Assembly (NCBI GenBank): GCA_030590585.1
Contig: JAUUYD010000009.1
Location: 1 to 14,973 of the forward strand
Direction of reading: 5' to 3'
Source: Spirochaeta sp.
Lineage (GTDB): Bacteria; Spirochaetota; Spirochaetia; Spirochaetales_E; Spirochaetaceae_B
Length of the DNA: 14,973 nucleotides
The translations under genes were made by a program, and so were the position numbers. Position 1 is the first letter of the stretch. Each line of letters opens with the position of its first letter. The notes beneath the pieces were generated by a model. That model searched no databases. It was not told the origin of the DNA and saw nothing but the letters and a program-made list of their open reading frames with translations. Positions 1 through 9,032 of the stretch are shown piece after piece.

Positions 1-1
1 G

Positions 2-109
2 TATCAAGCCAGGGAGTATGCCGAATCCAAAAACTTGAATATTTCCAAATGGCGCTCGAATCGTGCAGTTGTAAGCACTGTGGCTATGGCAGCCAAAGCC
101 CGCCTATAA
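2..109 (+). CDS. C-terminal tail of an unrecognised gene (partial)
   Basis: An open frame enters from the left edge and ends at TAA 107-109, giving 35 residues that finish in an Ala/Lys-rich run (VAMAAKARL). Codon choice resembles the following genes (GCC, CGC, AAA). No domain can be recognised from so short a tail, so I give no function. It could be the last piece of a gene in the same sugar cluster or a chance open frame. Confidence 0.35.
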   Translation, partial: YQAREYAESKNLNISKWRSNRAVVSTVAMAAKARL

Positions 110-269
110 AGTTATGACTTATTACTCCTATCCCGATCATCCCGATTGCTTCCTTGAGCACGGGAAAATCTGGACTGATATATCCTTAAATATGTCAGGA
201 GCATCAGACGGATGATTGCTCGATTCAGCGAGGATTTACTATACTCCCAAGCAGATATGGAGAGAATCA
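110..269 (+). other. Leader region upstream of the sugar genes
   Basis: About 160 bases separate the left-edge frame from the isomerase start. A 33-codon frame (ATG 114 to TGA 213-215) has no Shine-Dalgarno and no recognisable product, so I do not call it a gene. A weak promoter-like pair is visible: TTGAGC at 154-159 and TATATC at 179-184, with a 19-base spacer. A gapped inverted repeat at 177-196 (GATATAT, 6 bases, ATATGTC; one mismatch between arms) overlaps the possible -10. The region could hold the promoter and operator of the sugar operon, but the signals are weak and AT-rich. Confidence 0.25.
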
Positions 270-959
270 ATGAAACGCAGCACCATCAATAATTACCTGA
301 AAGAAGCACGATCCTTCTTCGAAGAGTACAAGTTCGCCCTCCCCCCCTGGGCCGACTGGAGCCTGGCCGACTGGAAAAAAACCGGCGCTGACTGCAGTGC
401 AATCTTCCAAGGCGGACTGGGATGGGATCTTACCGACTTCGGCTCGGAGGATTATGAGAATAGGGGCCTGATGCTCTTTACAATCCGTAACGGCAACCCC
501 CTTGAGCCTCAGAAGATCTATGCTGAGAAAATCATGATAGTCGGCGAGAACCAGGAAACCCCGCAGCACTTCCACTGGGACAAAGCCGAAGACATCATCA
601 ACAGGGGAGGCGGAAACCTGGTGATAGAGCTCTGGAACTCCGATAGCGAAGAGAAAATTCTTGATACCCCGGTAAGGGTCATGGTCGACGGCATTCCCCG
701 GACAGTTGACGCCGGCGAACCCGTCATCCTGCAAACCGGGGAAAGCATCACCCTCACCACAGGTATCTATCACCGCTTCTACGGTGAAAAGGGAAAGGGC
801 CGGGTGCTGACAGGAGAGGTGAGTAAAACTAACGATGATTCTACAGATAACCGTTTTTACGATGCACAAGGCCGCTTCCCGGCCATCGAAGAAAACGAAG
901 AACCCTGGCGTCTGCTGGTAAGCGACTACGCTGCTTTTCTCGACATAGGCGGTGAATAG
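270..959 (+). CDS. D-lyxose (D-mannose) isomerase, cupin fold
   Basis: The product is 229 aa, close to the usual length of the D-lyxose isomerase family, which interconverts D-lyxose and D-xylulose and often also D-mannose and D-fructose. The cupin metal-site motif HxH(x)4E is present: H100, H102 and E107 in QHFHWDKAED. It is followed by the Gly-rich INRGGG turn, and the fourth ligand is probably H168 in GIYHRFYG. An upstream TTG at 216 would add 18 residues, but ATG 270 has a good Shine-Dalgarno (GGAGAG, 259-264) and matches the family start. The kinase gene begins one base after its stop, so the two are probably co-translated. Family assignment is from remembered motifs. Substrate preference (lyxose or mannose) cannot be read from sequence. 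Confidence 0.85.
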   Translation: MKRSTINNYLKEARSFFEEYKFALPPWADWSLADWKKTGADCSAIFQGGLGWDLTDFGSEDYENRGLMLFTIRNGNPLEPQKIYAEKIMIVGENQETPQHFHWDKAEDIINRGGGNLVIELWNSDSEEKILDTPVRVMVDGIPRTVDAGEPVILQTGESITLTTGIYHRFYGEKGKGRVLTGEVSKTNDDSTDNRFYDAQGRFPAIEENEEPWRLLVSDYAAFLDIGGE

Positions 960-960
960 A

Positions 961-2157
961 ATGGTACGAGTGAATGCAACAGGCTGCTCCCTGGTGGACA
1001 ACCTTTACGGTCATGTGAATTTTTCAACTGAAACCTACAAGAGACTCACCAGCCGAAACCCCGGAGACGGCGGGCTCTCCACCGGCGGTCTGGTTTTTTC
1101 AGAAGCCTTTGCCGATTTTGCCGGGGAGAATTACGACACGGTTCTACAAAGCCTCACCGGCACTTCCACTCCTGACAGCTCCAACATCGGAGGTCCGGGG
1201 ATTGTACCGGTAATCCATGCTGCCCAGGTGAAGCAGAGTCCGGATATCCACTACCGTTTCGCCGGGGTATTCGGCCATGATGAGAACGGTCGCCGCTTCG
1301 CTGAACTGTTGAATAAAGTTAGTTTTCCCTCTGATGACTACAGTGAATCCTCCCTCCCGACTCCCGGTACCGATGTTCTTTCCGATCCGAAGGTTAATGG
1401 CGGCCGGGGAGAGCGTACCTTCATCAACACCATCGGTGCCGCCGGATCCTACGGTCCCGACTCTCTACCGAAAGATTTTTTCGACGCCGATTTCCTGCTC
1501 TTCGGTGGAACCGCTCTGGTGCCGCCGCTTCACGATGCCCTGGAGAATCTTTGCCGCCGGGGACGGGATGCAGGCGCCTTTGTCATGGTGACTACGGTTT
1601 TTGATTTCCGGAATGAGGCCCGTTTACAGGGCAGACCTTGGCCTCTGGTGGATGATTATACGAATATTGACCTCCTGGTGGTGGATAGGGAAGAAGCTCT
1701 TAAAATTTCAGGCGAAACCACCCCGAAAGCCGCGATGGACTGGTTCCTGAAGAAAGGATGCCTTGGGGTGGTGGTGACACAAGGTCCCGACGAGGTTCTC
1801 CTGAGCACCCGGGACAGTCAGGGCGGCCGTTTTCTTCAACCCGGACGCTCCACGATGCCCACTTGCCGCTATGCCGATGAGGTGGTTGCCGGTCTGACAA
1901 AGAAGAGAGACACCACCGGCTGCGGTGATAACTTTGTCGGCGGTCTGATTGATTCACTGGCCCATCAGCTGATCGAAAACACCCGGGCCCTGAACCTTGA
2001 AGAGGCTGTTATCAGCGGTATTGCCGCCGGATCGGTGGCTCTTACCTGCCTGGGAGGCGTGTATTACGAGGATGAGCCGGGGCAGAAATTCAAAGCCATG
2101 GAAGCTTATTTTGGAGCTTACCGCAGGGAACTCGCCGAAGGAACCAATGGCCGCTGA
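961..2157 (+). CDS. PfkB-family sugar kinase
   Basis: This is a 398-aa ribokinase/PfkB-type carbohydrate kinase. The C-terminal family signature appears as DTTGCGDNFVGG (residues 317-328), with D323 as the expected catalytic base. The usual residue between the two glycines is Ala, here Cys. Upstream, VVDREEAL and VVVTQGPDEVLL match the strands and ATP-site loops of the family. At about 400 residues it is longer than the typical 300-340, with extra sequence in the N-terminal half. GTG 952 is an alternative start, but ATG 961 lies six bases after AGGCGGTG (947-954) and directly follows the isomerase stop. Given its neighbours, the likely substrate is the ketose made by the isomerase (fructose or xylulose); this is inference. 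Confidence 0.8.
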   Translation: MVRVNATGCSLVDNLYGHVNFSTETYKRLTSRNPGDGGLSTGGLVFSEAFADFAGENYDTVLQSLTGTSTPDSSNIGGPGIVPVIHAAQVKQSPDIHYRFAGVFGHDENGRRFAELLNKVSFPSDDYSESSLPTPGTDVLSDPKVNGGRGERTFINTIGAAGSYGPDSLPKDFFDADFLLFGGTALVPPLHDALENLCRRGRDAGAFVMVTTVFDFRNEARLQGRPWPLVDDYTNIDLLVVDREEALKISGETTPKAAMDWFLKKGCLGVVVTQGPDEVLLSTRDSQGGRFLQPGRSTMPTCRYADEVVAGLTKKRDTTGCGDNFVGGLIDSLAHQLIENTRALNLEEAVISGIAAGSVALTCLGGVYYEDEPGQKFKAMEAYFGAYRRELAEGTNGR

Positions 2158-2198
2158 GCGCGGTACAACCGGCCGTCAGGCCATCAGGAGAAATTTAA

Positions 2199-3407
2199 AT
2201 GAGTGAAAACACCCCCCCGAAAATTGTGATATTCGGAGCCGGCAATATCGGCCGCTCCTTCATCGCTCCGGTATTTACCCGTGGTGGGTACGAGGCGGTT
2301 TTCGTTGATGTAGCTCCGGCGGTACTGGCCGCTTTGGAAACACGGAACCACTACACCCTGATAGAAAAAACCGATGCCGGGGATACCAGCCACGAGGTAA
2401 GTCCTGTCCGCGGGGTGGATGCAAGAGATTCAAAAGCTGTTGCCCGGGAATTGGACGGCGCGGAAATCTGTGCCACCTGCGTCGGGGCAGGAGCGCTGCC
2501 TATAGTACTGAAGAGCATTGCAGCTGCCGTGAAAGAAAGAAAACGTCCGCTGGATATCATACTGGCGGAGAACCTTAAAGGCGCCGCCGAACTGGCAAGG
2601 GCGGCCTTCCAGGAGGCCGGGATTCCCTCTGAGGCGGTTCGCCGCCGAATCGGTATCATTGAAACCAGCATCGGTAAAATGGTGCCTATCATGCCTGCCG
2701 ATGCAGCCGCTTCCGATCCCCTGCTCAGCTGGGCCGAGCCCTTCAACACCCTCATTGTCGATGGAGATGGCTTCACCGGCGATGTGCCGGAGATTCCCGA
2801 TTTCATGGCTGTCTCCCCCATTGCCCCATGGGTGGCGCGGAAGCTCTACATTCACAACTTCGGCCACGCCGCGGCAGCCTATATCGGTTATCGCCGCCTC
2901 CCGAAGGCCCGATACATCTGGGAGGTATTGGAAGACAGTGTCGCGGCAGACGCTGTGGGAGCCGCGATGCGAATATCCGGAGAGGCCCTGCGCCTGGAGT
3001 ACCCCGGAGTTTTCAGCGCCGGGGATATTGAAGCTCATGTTGCGGATCTGATTTCCCGGTTTCGGAACCGGGCCCTTGGGGACACAGTGTATCGGGTGGG
3101 CCGGGATTTGCCCCGAAAGCTCCAGCGCCGCGACCGTGTGGTAGGCGCCCTGGAACTGGCCCGAAAGCATGGACTGGACACCGAGGCACCTCTGGAAGTA
3201 TTCCGCTCGGCGCTGAGATTTCTGGCACCGGGACCCTCAGGAGCAGTTGATGAAAATGATGCGGCCATTTCCAGGTCTGCCCGAACCGGTGATGCCGCCG
3301 TCTCGGCGGCTTTTCTCCGGGATATCATCGGTATTGATATTAAGAAAGAACCCGAACTGGCGGAACTACTTCTCAATGCCCTGCTGAAAAACCAGGCTGC
3401 AGGCTGA
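2199..3407 (+). CDS. Mannitol-1-phosphate 5-dehydrogenase-like polyol-phosphate dehydrogenase
   Basis: This 402-aa protein is of the mannitol dehydrogenase superfamily, close in layout to MtlD, which interconverts mannitol-1-phosphate and fructose-6-phosphate with NAD(H). The N-terminal Rossmann fold opens with IFGAGNIGR (GAGNIGR at residues 13-19). ENLKG near 124 matches the ENM region of MtlD. The catalytic segment ARKLYIHNFGHA carries the expected K215, N220 and H223. The start at 2199 has AGGAG (2186-2190) eight bases upstream. It follows the kinase by 41 bases and is probably in the same operon. If the kinase product is fructose-6-P, the enzyme would link it to mannitol-1-P. A pentitol-phosphate substrate is an alternative, because the family is broad. 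Confidence 0.8.
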   Translation: MSENTPPKIVIFGAGNIGRSFIAPVFTRGGYEAVFVDVAPAVLAALETRNHYTLIEKTDAGDTSHEVSPVRGVDARDSKAVARELDGAEICATCVGAGALPIVLKSIAAAVKERKRPLDIILAENLKGAAELARAAFQEAGIPSEAVRRRIGIIETSIGKMVPIMPADAAASDPLLSWAEPFNTLIVDGDGFTGDVPEIPDFMAVSPIAPWVARKLYIHNFGHAAAAYIGYRRLPKARYIWEVLEDSVAADAVGAAMRISGEALRLEYPGVFSAGDIEAHVADLISRFRNRALGDTVYRVGRDLPRKLQRRDRVVGALELARKHGLDTEAPLEVFRSALRFLAPGPSGAVDENDAAISRSARTGDAAVSAAFLRDIIGIDIKKEPELAELLLNALLKNQAAG

Positions 3408-3423
3408 AAAAACATCGTTTTTT
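3407..3423 (+). terminator. Weak A/T-only hairpin after the dehydrogenase
   Basis: A perfect 7-bp inverted repeat (AAAAAAC, loop ATC, GTTTTTT) starts at the last base of the dehydrogenase stop codon and ends in six T. It has the shape of an intrinsic terminator, but only one G:C pair, so it would be weak. The rest of the gap to the corrinoid gene (3424-3547) is AT-rich. I see no convincing -35/-10 pair and no room for a cobalamin riboswitch. Confidence 0.25.
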
Positions 3424-3547
3424 ACGCGATAGAGGTCATAAAGATAAAAAAATACCAAATATCTGCATATTAGTGCAATACAGAAAATGAATCCCGTTTT
3501 AATGTACACTTAAATTAATCCGCAATAACTATAAGGTGAGGATAGAA

Positions 3548-4183
3548 ATGGAAATTTTAAGTCAGATATCTGAAGCCCTGCAGAAAGGTCAGGCCCCGGC
3601 CGTAAAAGAAATGTGCCAGAAAGCAATTGATGAAGGTTTGAACGCCAAAGAAATTCTGGAAGGCGGTCTGATGGACGGCATGGGTATCGTCGGCAGCAAG
3701 TTCAAAAAAAATGAAGTTTTTGTTCCTGAAGTTCTCATCGCAGCCCGGGCCATGAATGCCGGTATCGAGATTCTCAAGCCCCTGATGGCGGATGCCGGTG
3801 TGGAAGCCGCTGGAAAAGTTGTTATCGGTACTGTTAAAGGCGATCTCCACGACATCGGCAAGAATCTTGTGAAAATCATGATGGAAGGCAAGGGTTTTGA
3901 AATAATTGACCTCGGTACTGACGTCACTGCTGAAAAATTCCTGGAAACCGTAAAAACTGAGAAGGCCGATATCATCTGCTGTTCAGCCCTGCTCACCACC
4001 ACCATGACCTACATGAAAGACATCGTAAATGCCTTTGATGAGGATGGCTCCCGAGACAAGGTTACCATCATGGTAGGCGGCGCCCCTGTCACACAGAACT
4101 TCTGTGACACCATCGGTGCCGATATATACTCCGCCGACGCAGCCAGCGCGGCCGATGCGGCTCTTGAGGCCTTGGCCAGCTGA
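3548..4183 (+). CDS. Corrinoid (B12-binding) protein of a methyltransferase system
   Basis: This 211-aa two-domain corrinoid protein is of the MtaC/MttC/MtbC type, which shuttles a methyl group between a substrate-specific methyltransferase and an acceptor. Residues 1-85 form the helical cap domain. The Rossmann-like domain has GDLHDIGKNLV (98-108) with H101, the usual lower cobalt ligand, followed by SALLTTTM and GGAPVT, all typical of the family. An in-frame GTG at 3536 lies inside the Shine-Dalgarno (AAGGTGAGG, 3533-3541), so ATG 3548 is chosen. No methyltransferase or reductive activase lies nearby in this window, so the substrate (methylamine, methanol, methoxy-aromatic or betaine) cannot be assigned. 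A strong terminator follows. Confidence 0.85.
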   Translation: MEILSQISEALQKGQAPAVKEMCQKAIDEGLNAKEILEGGLMDGMGIVGSKFKKNEVFVPEVLIAARAMNAGIEILKPLMADAGVEAAGKVVIGTVKGDLHDIGKNLVKIMMEGKGFEIIDLGTDVTAEKFLETVKTEKADIICCSALLTTTMTYMKDIVNAFDEDGSRDKVTIMVGGAPVTQNFCDTIGADIYSADAASAADAALEALAS

Positions 4184-4216
4184 TAGATTCAAGCTGAATT
4201 ATTCATGTAATTTTAC

Positions 4217-4243
4217 AAAAACCCCGAGTAATCCGGGGTTTTT
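4217..4243. terminator. Bidirectional intrinsic terminator
   Basis: A 10-bp stem (AAAAACCCCG / CGGGGTTTTT) with a 7-base loop is followed by a T run to 4245 on the + strand. On the - strand the same hairpin ends in TTTTTGT. It lies between the corrinoid gene and the end of atpC, which converge on it, and can serve both transcripts. Confidence 0.85.
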
Positions 4244-4275
4244 TTATCGACACATTGGAAGTGAATTGGACCAAT

Positions 4276-4527
4276 CTACTTAAGAACAGAAATCGTACAG
4301 GCATTGTCTTTAAACGAGAGCATACCGCTTTCAATTTCCACTTCCGTTTCTTTAGCCGAAACATCCCTTATCTGAATATTGGAATCTTCCTGCAGTGTAC
4401 ATAAAAATGGTTCATGATTTGCCTCAAATCCCATGGATCCGGAAGAAGTAGTTACACTGCAATAGAGCGCCTGCCCTGAGAAGAGAGTCTTCGAATCACT
4501 GATGACTGTCAGCGTAAAAGTCTTCAT
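4276..4527 (-). CDS. atpC: ATP synthase epsilon subunit, N-terminal domain only
   Basis: This 83-aa protein matches the N-terminal beta-sandwich of F1 epsilon: FTLTVISDSKTLFSG at the start, a central GSMGFEANHEPFLCTL segment equivalent to the GxxGIxxxHxPxxT region, and IESGMLSFKDNACTISV at the end. Typical epsilon is 130-140 aa. The C-terminal helical hairpin, which can rise into F1 and inhibit ATP hydrolysis, is absent. The stop codon TAG is followed by only about 30 bases and then the operon terminator, with no leftover helical coding sequence. The gene starts five bases after the atpD stop. Short epsilons without the C-terminal domain are known in some bacteria, so this may be natural rather than decay. 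Confidence 0.85.
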   Translation of the reverse strand: MKTFTLTVISDSKTLFSGQALYCSVTTSSGSMGFEANHEPFLCTLQEDSNIQIRDVSAKETEVEIESGMLSFKDNACTISVLK

Positions 4528-4532
4528 GGAAA

Positions 4533-5948
<1,416 letters not shown>

Positions 5949-6809
5949 CTATCCCTTCATCGCCTCTTTGCCGGACACTATCTCGATCAGTTCGTTGGTG
6001 ATAGAAGCCTGCCGGGCATGATTCTGTATTGTGATGTATTTGTTAACCAGATCTTCCGAGTTATTCTTGGCATTTTCCATGGCGGTCATCCTTGAGGAAT
6101 GCTCGCTCAAGTAAGAGTTTAAAAGCAGAGATTGCAGCTTGTAGAGAAGATAAAGTTCCGCCGTTTCAAGAGCGAGAGCATCACCCTCGGGTTCGGTTTT
6201 CACAAGCGGGGAATTCGCCTCTTTTGTTTTGAAGAAAGGAAGAAGCTGCAGCGTGCTTGTTTCTTGAAACAATGTGGAATGAAAGATATTGCCTACAGCA
6301 TAAATTTTCTGAACTTCGTTCCCGATAAAACGAGAAAACACCCTCCGGGAGATTGTTTTTAATTCTTCCCTGTTGAATACCCTGTCGTTTATCTCTGCCT
6401 GCTGAAAGATTTCATATTCTTTCCTGCTGCAGTAGTGAGCCCCTTTATTTCCTATACAGCTGAACTCAATCTGAATCCCCTTTTGCATGTTCTCTTCGGC
6501 AAGGAGGGCAGCCGCTTTCTGCACGGATGAGTTATGGGCTCCGCACAATCCTTTATCCGCGGTAAACATGATGATGTGTATCTTCTGAATATGGGTACTG
6601 CCTTTTATCAGCGGATGATCCGAGTCAGGAAGGGCGGAAAAAATATCCGAGCGGATTTTCTCAATCGAATCATCAAAAAGTGCCAGAGAACTCTGTACGG
6701 TGTACAGCTTGCGGAGCTTGATGGACGCAATCATATTCATGGCCCGCATCACTTTCTGCATGTTCTGAAGTGAGTTTATTTTATTGCCGAGATCCCTGAT
6801 ATTACTCAT
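5949..6809 (-). CDS. atpG: Gamma subunit, possible separate product from an internal start
   Basis: This is an alternative reading of the last part of the alpha/EIIA/gamma ORF. Starting at the in-frame ATG at 6807-6809 gives 286 aa, the usual length of F1 gamma, and the residues after that Met ([20 protein letters not shown]) align with the ordinary gamma N-terminus. A GGAGGAG at 6822-6828 lies 12 bases upstream, somewhat far but usable. Gamma forms the central rotor shaft, with its N- and C-terminal helices coiled inside the alpha3beta3 ring, and only one copy fits. That stoichiometry is the main reason to expect free gamma, by internal initiation, frameshift termination upstream or proteolysis. 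Conserved gamma segments ([22 protein letters not shown]) are intact. Confidence 0.6.
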   Translation of the reverse strand: MSNIRDLGNKINSLQNMQKVMRAMNMIASIKLRKLYTVQSSLALFDDSIEKIRSDIFSALPDSDHPLIKGSTHIQKIHIIMFTADKGLCGAHNSSVQKAAALLAEENMQKGIQIEFSCIGNKGAHYCSRKEYEIFQQAEINDRVFNREELKTISRRVFSRFIGNEVQKIYAVGNIFHSTLFQETSTLQLLPFFKTKEANSPLVKTEPEGDALALETAELYLLYKLQSLLLNSYLSEHSSRMTAMENAKNNSEDLVNKYITIQNHARQASITNELIEIVSGKEAMKG

Positions 6810-9017
6810 GAATATTTTCCACTCCTCCATCTGTTTTCTTTTTATCTTCAAAAGAAGCTCCCGGAGAGCTCCGGGGTTTTTCGCTTTGATCCACTCGGTT
6901 TCAAAGTCAGGATGCTGAACAATCTGGGCCAGGGAGGAGAGCACAACAAGATGAAAATGCCGCTGATCCATTGATCCGAGAAGGAAGAACGCCGAGTGAA
7001 CAGCATCCTTGTCGGGGCTGAATTCTATCCCCTTCAGTGAGCGGACAATCAGCAGCTGGAACTTCTCTTTACCCTCAACAACGATGTGGGGAATGGCAAA
7101 AAACGGGCTTAAAGCCGTAGAACTGGAAGCTTCCCTCTCTATCAGCTTTTCATAAACCTGTGCCGAACTGATATCCCCGGATTTTTTTGCCATACGCTTC
7201 GCGGCAGCCTTGAAAAGTTCTTCCATGGAAGAACTTTTTCCGTAATCAATAATGGTGCAGGTTTCCAGGAGATCTTCGAAACGGTCTTTTTCAACGACAT
7301 CTTTCCCTGAAATTATCTGTTCAATTTCAGATTCCAGAGACGGGGATGCAAGCTCCCGGGATGTAATCCGCTCGATGAGCTTAAGCATGTCACGGTTGAT
7401 CCGGGAGTTCCGCTGCCCCATGGCCATAGCCAGATTTACCGTATAACCGGAGTCAATCCCTGTTTCGACTGAATCAGGGCGGAAAACATCTTCGAAGGCA
7501 TCGAAAATCTTATCAGCTTCCTCTTCAAGTCCGTCAGCGAATGAGGCTGAGGCTTTCAGGCGATCCAAAAATGTTTTAGCCTTGGAATCCGTATCAAGGA
7601 ACTCCGAGAGCCCTTTCTGATACGCGAGAAGTTTTGCCGTGGGGTATTTATCCAGCCTGCCGGTAATTCCAGCTTTAAGTATCATTATCTGTTTGAATAC
7701 ATCGACGGGTGAATACTGGGGCTGTTTGAGAATCTCTGTGAGCCTTTCCCCCCGGCTCAGCTGGTTCTTGGTGGATGCATCCAGCTCAGAGGAGAACTGC
7801 ATGAAAGCCGCAAGCTCCCGGAACTGGGCCAGGTCGATACGGAGTGCGCCGGCGGTTTGCTTCATCGCCTTGATCTGAGCATCCCCGCCAACCCGGGAAA
7901 CGGAAATCCCGACATTGATTGCAGGGCGGAGGCCGGAATTGAACAGATTGGCTTCCAGAAAGATCTGGCCGTCCGTTATGGAAATGACGTTTGTCGGGAT
8001 GTAGGCGGAGACATCCCCTTCCTGGGTTTCAACGATGGGAAGGGCTGTCAGGGAACCCGAGCCCTTTTCCTCACTCATTTTCGCCGCCCGTTCCAGAAGG
8101 CGTGAATGGAGATAGAAGATATCTCCGGGATAGGCTTCCCGCCCGGGAGAACGGCGCATCAGGAGGGAGAGTTCACGGTAGGCCTGGGAATGCTTGGTAA
8201 GATCGTCAAAAATCACCAGGGCATGCCGCCCGCTGTCCCGGAAATACTCCGCCATAGCTGTGGCCGCATAGGGCGCCAGATACTGAAGGGACGCAGGGTC
8301 TGATGCTGTAGCGGCAATAATGGTGGTAAACTCAAGTACTCCCTGCTGCCGCAGGGTTTCCACCAGCTGAACAACTGAGGAACGTTTTTGCCCGATGGCT
8401 ACATAAAAGCAGTACACTCTATCCTTTTCCTTAGAGTTTTTCTGGTTGATGATGGTATCGATAGCGATGGTGGTTTTTCCGGTTCGCCGGTCGCCGATAA
8501 TCAGTTCCCGCTGTCCCCGGCCGATGGGAATCATGGCGTCAATGGCCTTGATTCCGGTCTGCAGCGGTTCGACAACGTTCTGTCTCTCGATTATCCCGGG
8601 TCCTTTGACTTCAACACGGCTCTGTTTTTCCGCTTTGATGGATCCATTACCATCCAGGGGATTCCCCAGGGGGTCAACAACCCGGCCCAGAAGCGCTTCC
8701 CCTACGGGAACTTCTGCCACACGTTTTGTCCGTCGTACCGTGCAGCCCTCACGTACCAGCTCATAATCCGAGAAGAGAATAACACCGACTGTTTCCTCTT
8801 CCAGGTTCATCACAATGCCATGAACAACCTCACCCTCTACGGTGTCAATTTCAACAAGCTCACCGGAAAGGATATTCTCCAGACCCCAAACCTGAGCTAT
8901 GCCGTCACCGGCCTGAATTACCTTCCCGATTTCGATTTCCTCAGCATGAGGTTCAAATCCAGTAATCTTTTTTTTCAGAATCTCAAGTATTTCTGCCGGT
9001 TTAATGTCATCTCTCAT
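5949..9017 (-). CDS. atpA: ATP synthase alpha subunit fused to a PTS EIIA domain and the gamma subunit
   Basis: One uninterrupted 1022-codon frame holds three modules. Residues 1-512 are a full F1 alpha: Walker A GDRRTGKT (175-182), arginine finger R375 in NVGISVSR, and a C-terminal helical domain ending near FDAFEDVF. Residues 511-577 are a linker I do not recognise. Residues 578-725 match a PtsN-like EIIA, from [15 protein letters not shown] to the active-site AIPH motif with H644, though the glycine-rich loop before AIPH is replaced by SPFF. Residues 737-1022 are a full-length gamma of 286 aa: [23 protein letters not shown] and the C-terminal [15 protein letters not shown]. The start ATG 9017 has AGGA seven bases upstream. 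Gene order is the usual H-A-G-D, so A and G have merged around an inserted EIIA. Three alphas and one gamma per F1 make a pure fusion product hard to assemble; see the internal start. Confidence 0.9.
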   Translation of the reverse strand: MRDDIKPAEILEILKKKITGFEPHAEEIEIGKVIQAGDGIAQVWGLENILSGELVEIDTVEGEVVHGIVMNLEEETVGVILFSDYELVREGCTVRRTKRVAEVPVGEALLGRVVDPLGNPLDGNGSIKAEKQSRVEVKGPGIIERQNVVEPLQTGIKAIDAMIPIGRGQRELIIGDRRTGKTTIAIDTIINQKNSKEKDRVYCFYVAIGQKRSSVVQLVETLRQQGVLEFTTIIAATASDPASLQYLAPYAATAMAEYFRDSGRHALVIFDDLTKHSQAYRELSLLMRRSPGREAYPGDIFYLHSRLLERAAKMSEEKGSGSLTALPIVETQEGDVSAYIPTNVISITDGQIFLEANLFNSGLRPAINVGISVSRVGGDAQIKAMKQTAGALRIDLAQFRELAAFMQFSSELDASTKNQLSRGERLTEILKQPQYSPVDVFKQIMILKAGITGRLDKYPTAKLLAYQKGLSEFLDTDSKAKTFLDRLKASASFADGLEEEADKIFDAFEDVFRPDSVETGIDSGYTVNLAMAMGQRNSRINRDMLKLIERITSRELASPSLESEIEQIISGKDVVEKDRFEDLLETCTIIDYGKSSSMEELFKAAAKRMAKKSGDISSAQVYEKLIEREASSSTALSPFFAIPHIVVEGKEKFQLLIVRSLKGIEFSPDKDAVHSAFFLLGSMDQRHFHLVVLSSLAQIVQHPDFETEWIKAKNPGALRELLLKIKRKQMEEWKIFMSNIRDLGNKINSLQNMQKVMRAMNMIASIKLRKLYTVQSSLALFDDSIEKIRSDIFSALPDSDHPLIKGSTHIQKIHIIMFTADKGLCGAHNSSVQKAAALLAEENMQKGIQIEFSCIGNKGAHYCSRKEYEIFQQAEINDRVFNREELKTISRRVFSRFIGNEVQKIYAVGNIFHSTLFQETSTLQLLPFFKTKEANSPLVKTEPEGDALALETAELYLLYKLQSLLLNSYLSEHSSRMTAMENAKNNSEDLVNKYITIQNHARQASITNELIEIVSGKEAMKG
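6822..6828 (-). promoter_or_regulatory. Candidate internal ribosome binding site for gamma
   Basis: GGAGGAG on the - strand is a near-perfect Shine-Dalgarno inside the long ORF, encoding Glu-Glu 731-732. It precedes the gamma ATG at 6809 by 12 bases, longer than the 5-9 usually preferred. Two Glu codons could produce it by chance, but its location at the module boundary is suggestive. Confidence 0.4.
6843..7286 (-). other. PTS EIIA (PtsN-like) domain embedded in ATP synthase
   Basis: This is the segment for residues 578-725 of the alpha/EIIA/gamma ORF. It follows the whole EIIA-type-2 pattern: a first helix region with a DLL-TII start, then [16 protein letters not shown] before the active site, AIPH with the phospho-accepting H644 (codon 7086-7088), a strand region [20 protein letters not shown], and a C-terminal [13 protein letters not shown] helix. 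It aligns end to end with the stand-alone EIIA at 12907-13362 of the same operon. The histidine suggests it can still be phosphorylated by HPr or NPr; this is inference. In F1 the alpha C-terminus points toward the membrane side, so the domain would hang near the gamma/epsilon foot. Confidence 0.82.
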
Positions 9018-9032
9018 AGTTGATCCTATTAT

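Noticed and set aside
267..1001. 244-codon - strand open frame opposite the lyxose isomerase
   Set aside because: The + strand gene has metal-site motifs and a Shine-Dalgarno; the antisense frame has neither.
2430..3170. 246-codon - strand open frame opposite the MtlD-like gene
   Set aside because: It is a shadow of a GC-rich gene with clear Rossmann and catalytic motifs on the + strand.
3424..3547. Cobalamin riboswitch upstream of the corrinoid protein
   Set aside because: The gap is about 125 bases, AT-rich and lacks the B12-box and conserved stems I would expect.
7186..7424. Separate internal start for the EIIA module
   Set aside because: In-frame Met codons near residues 531-544 and 598 lack any Shine-Dalgarno, so EIIA is most simply part of the alpha chain.
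8388..9023. 211-codon + strand open frame opposite the alpha N-terminus
   Set aside because: It mirrors the conserved alpha coding sequence and shows no protein family features.
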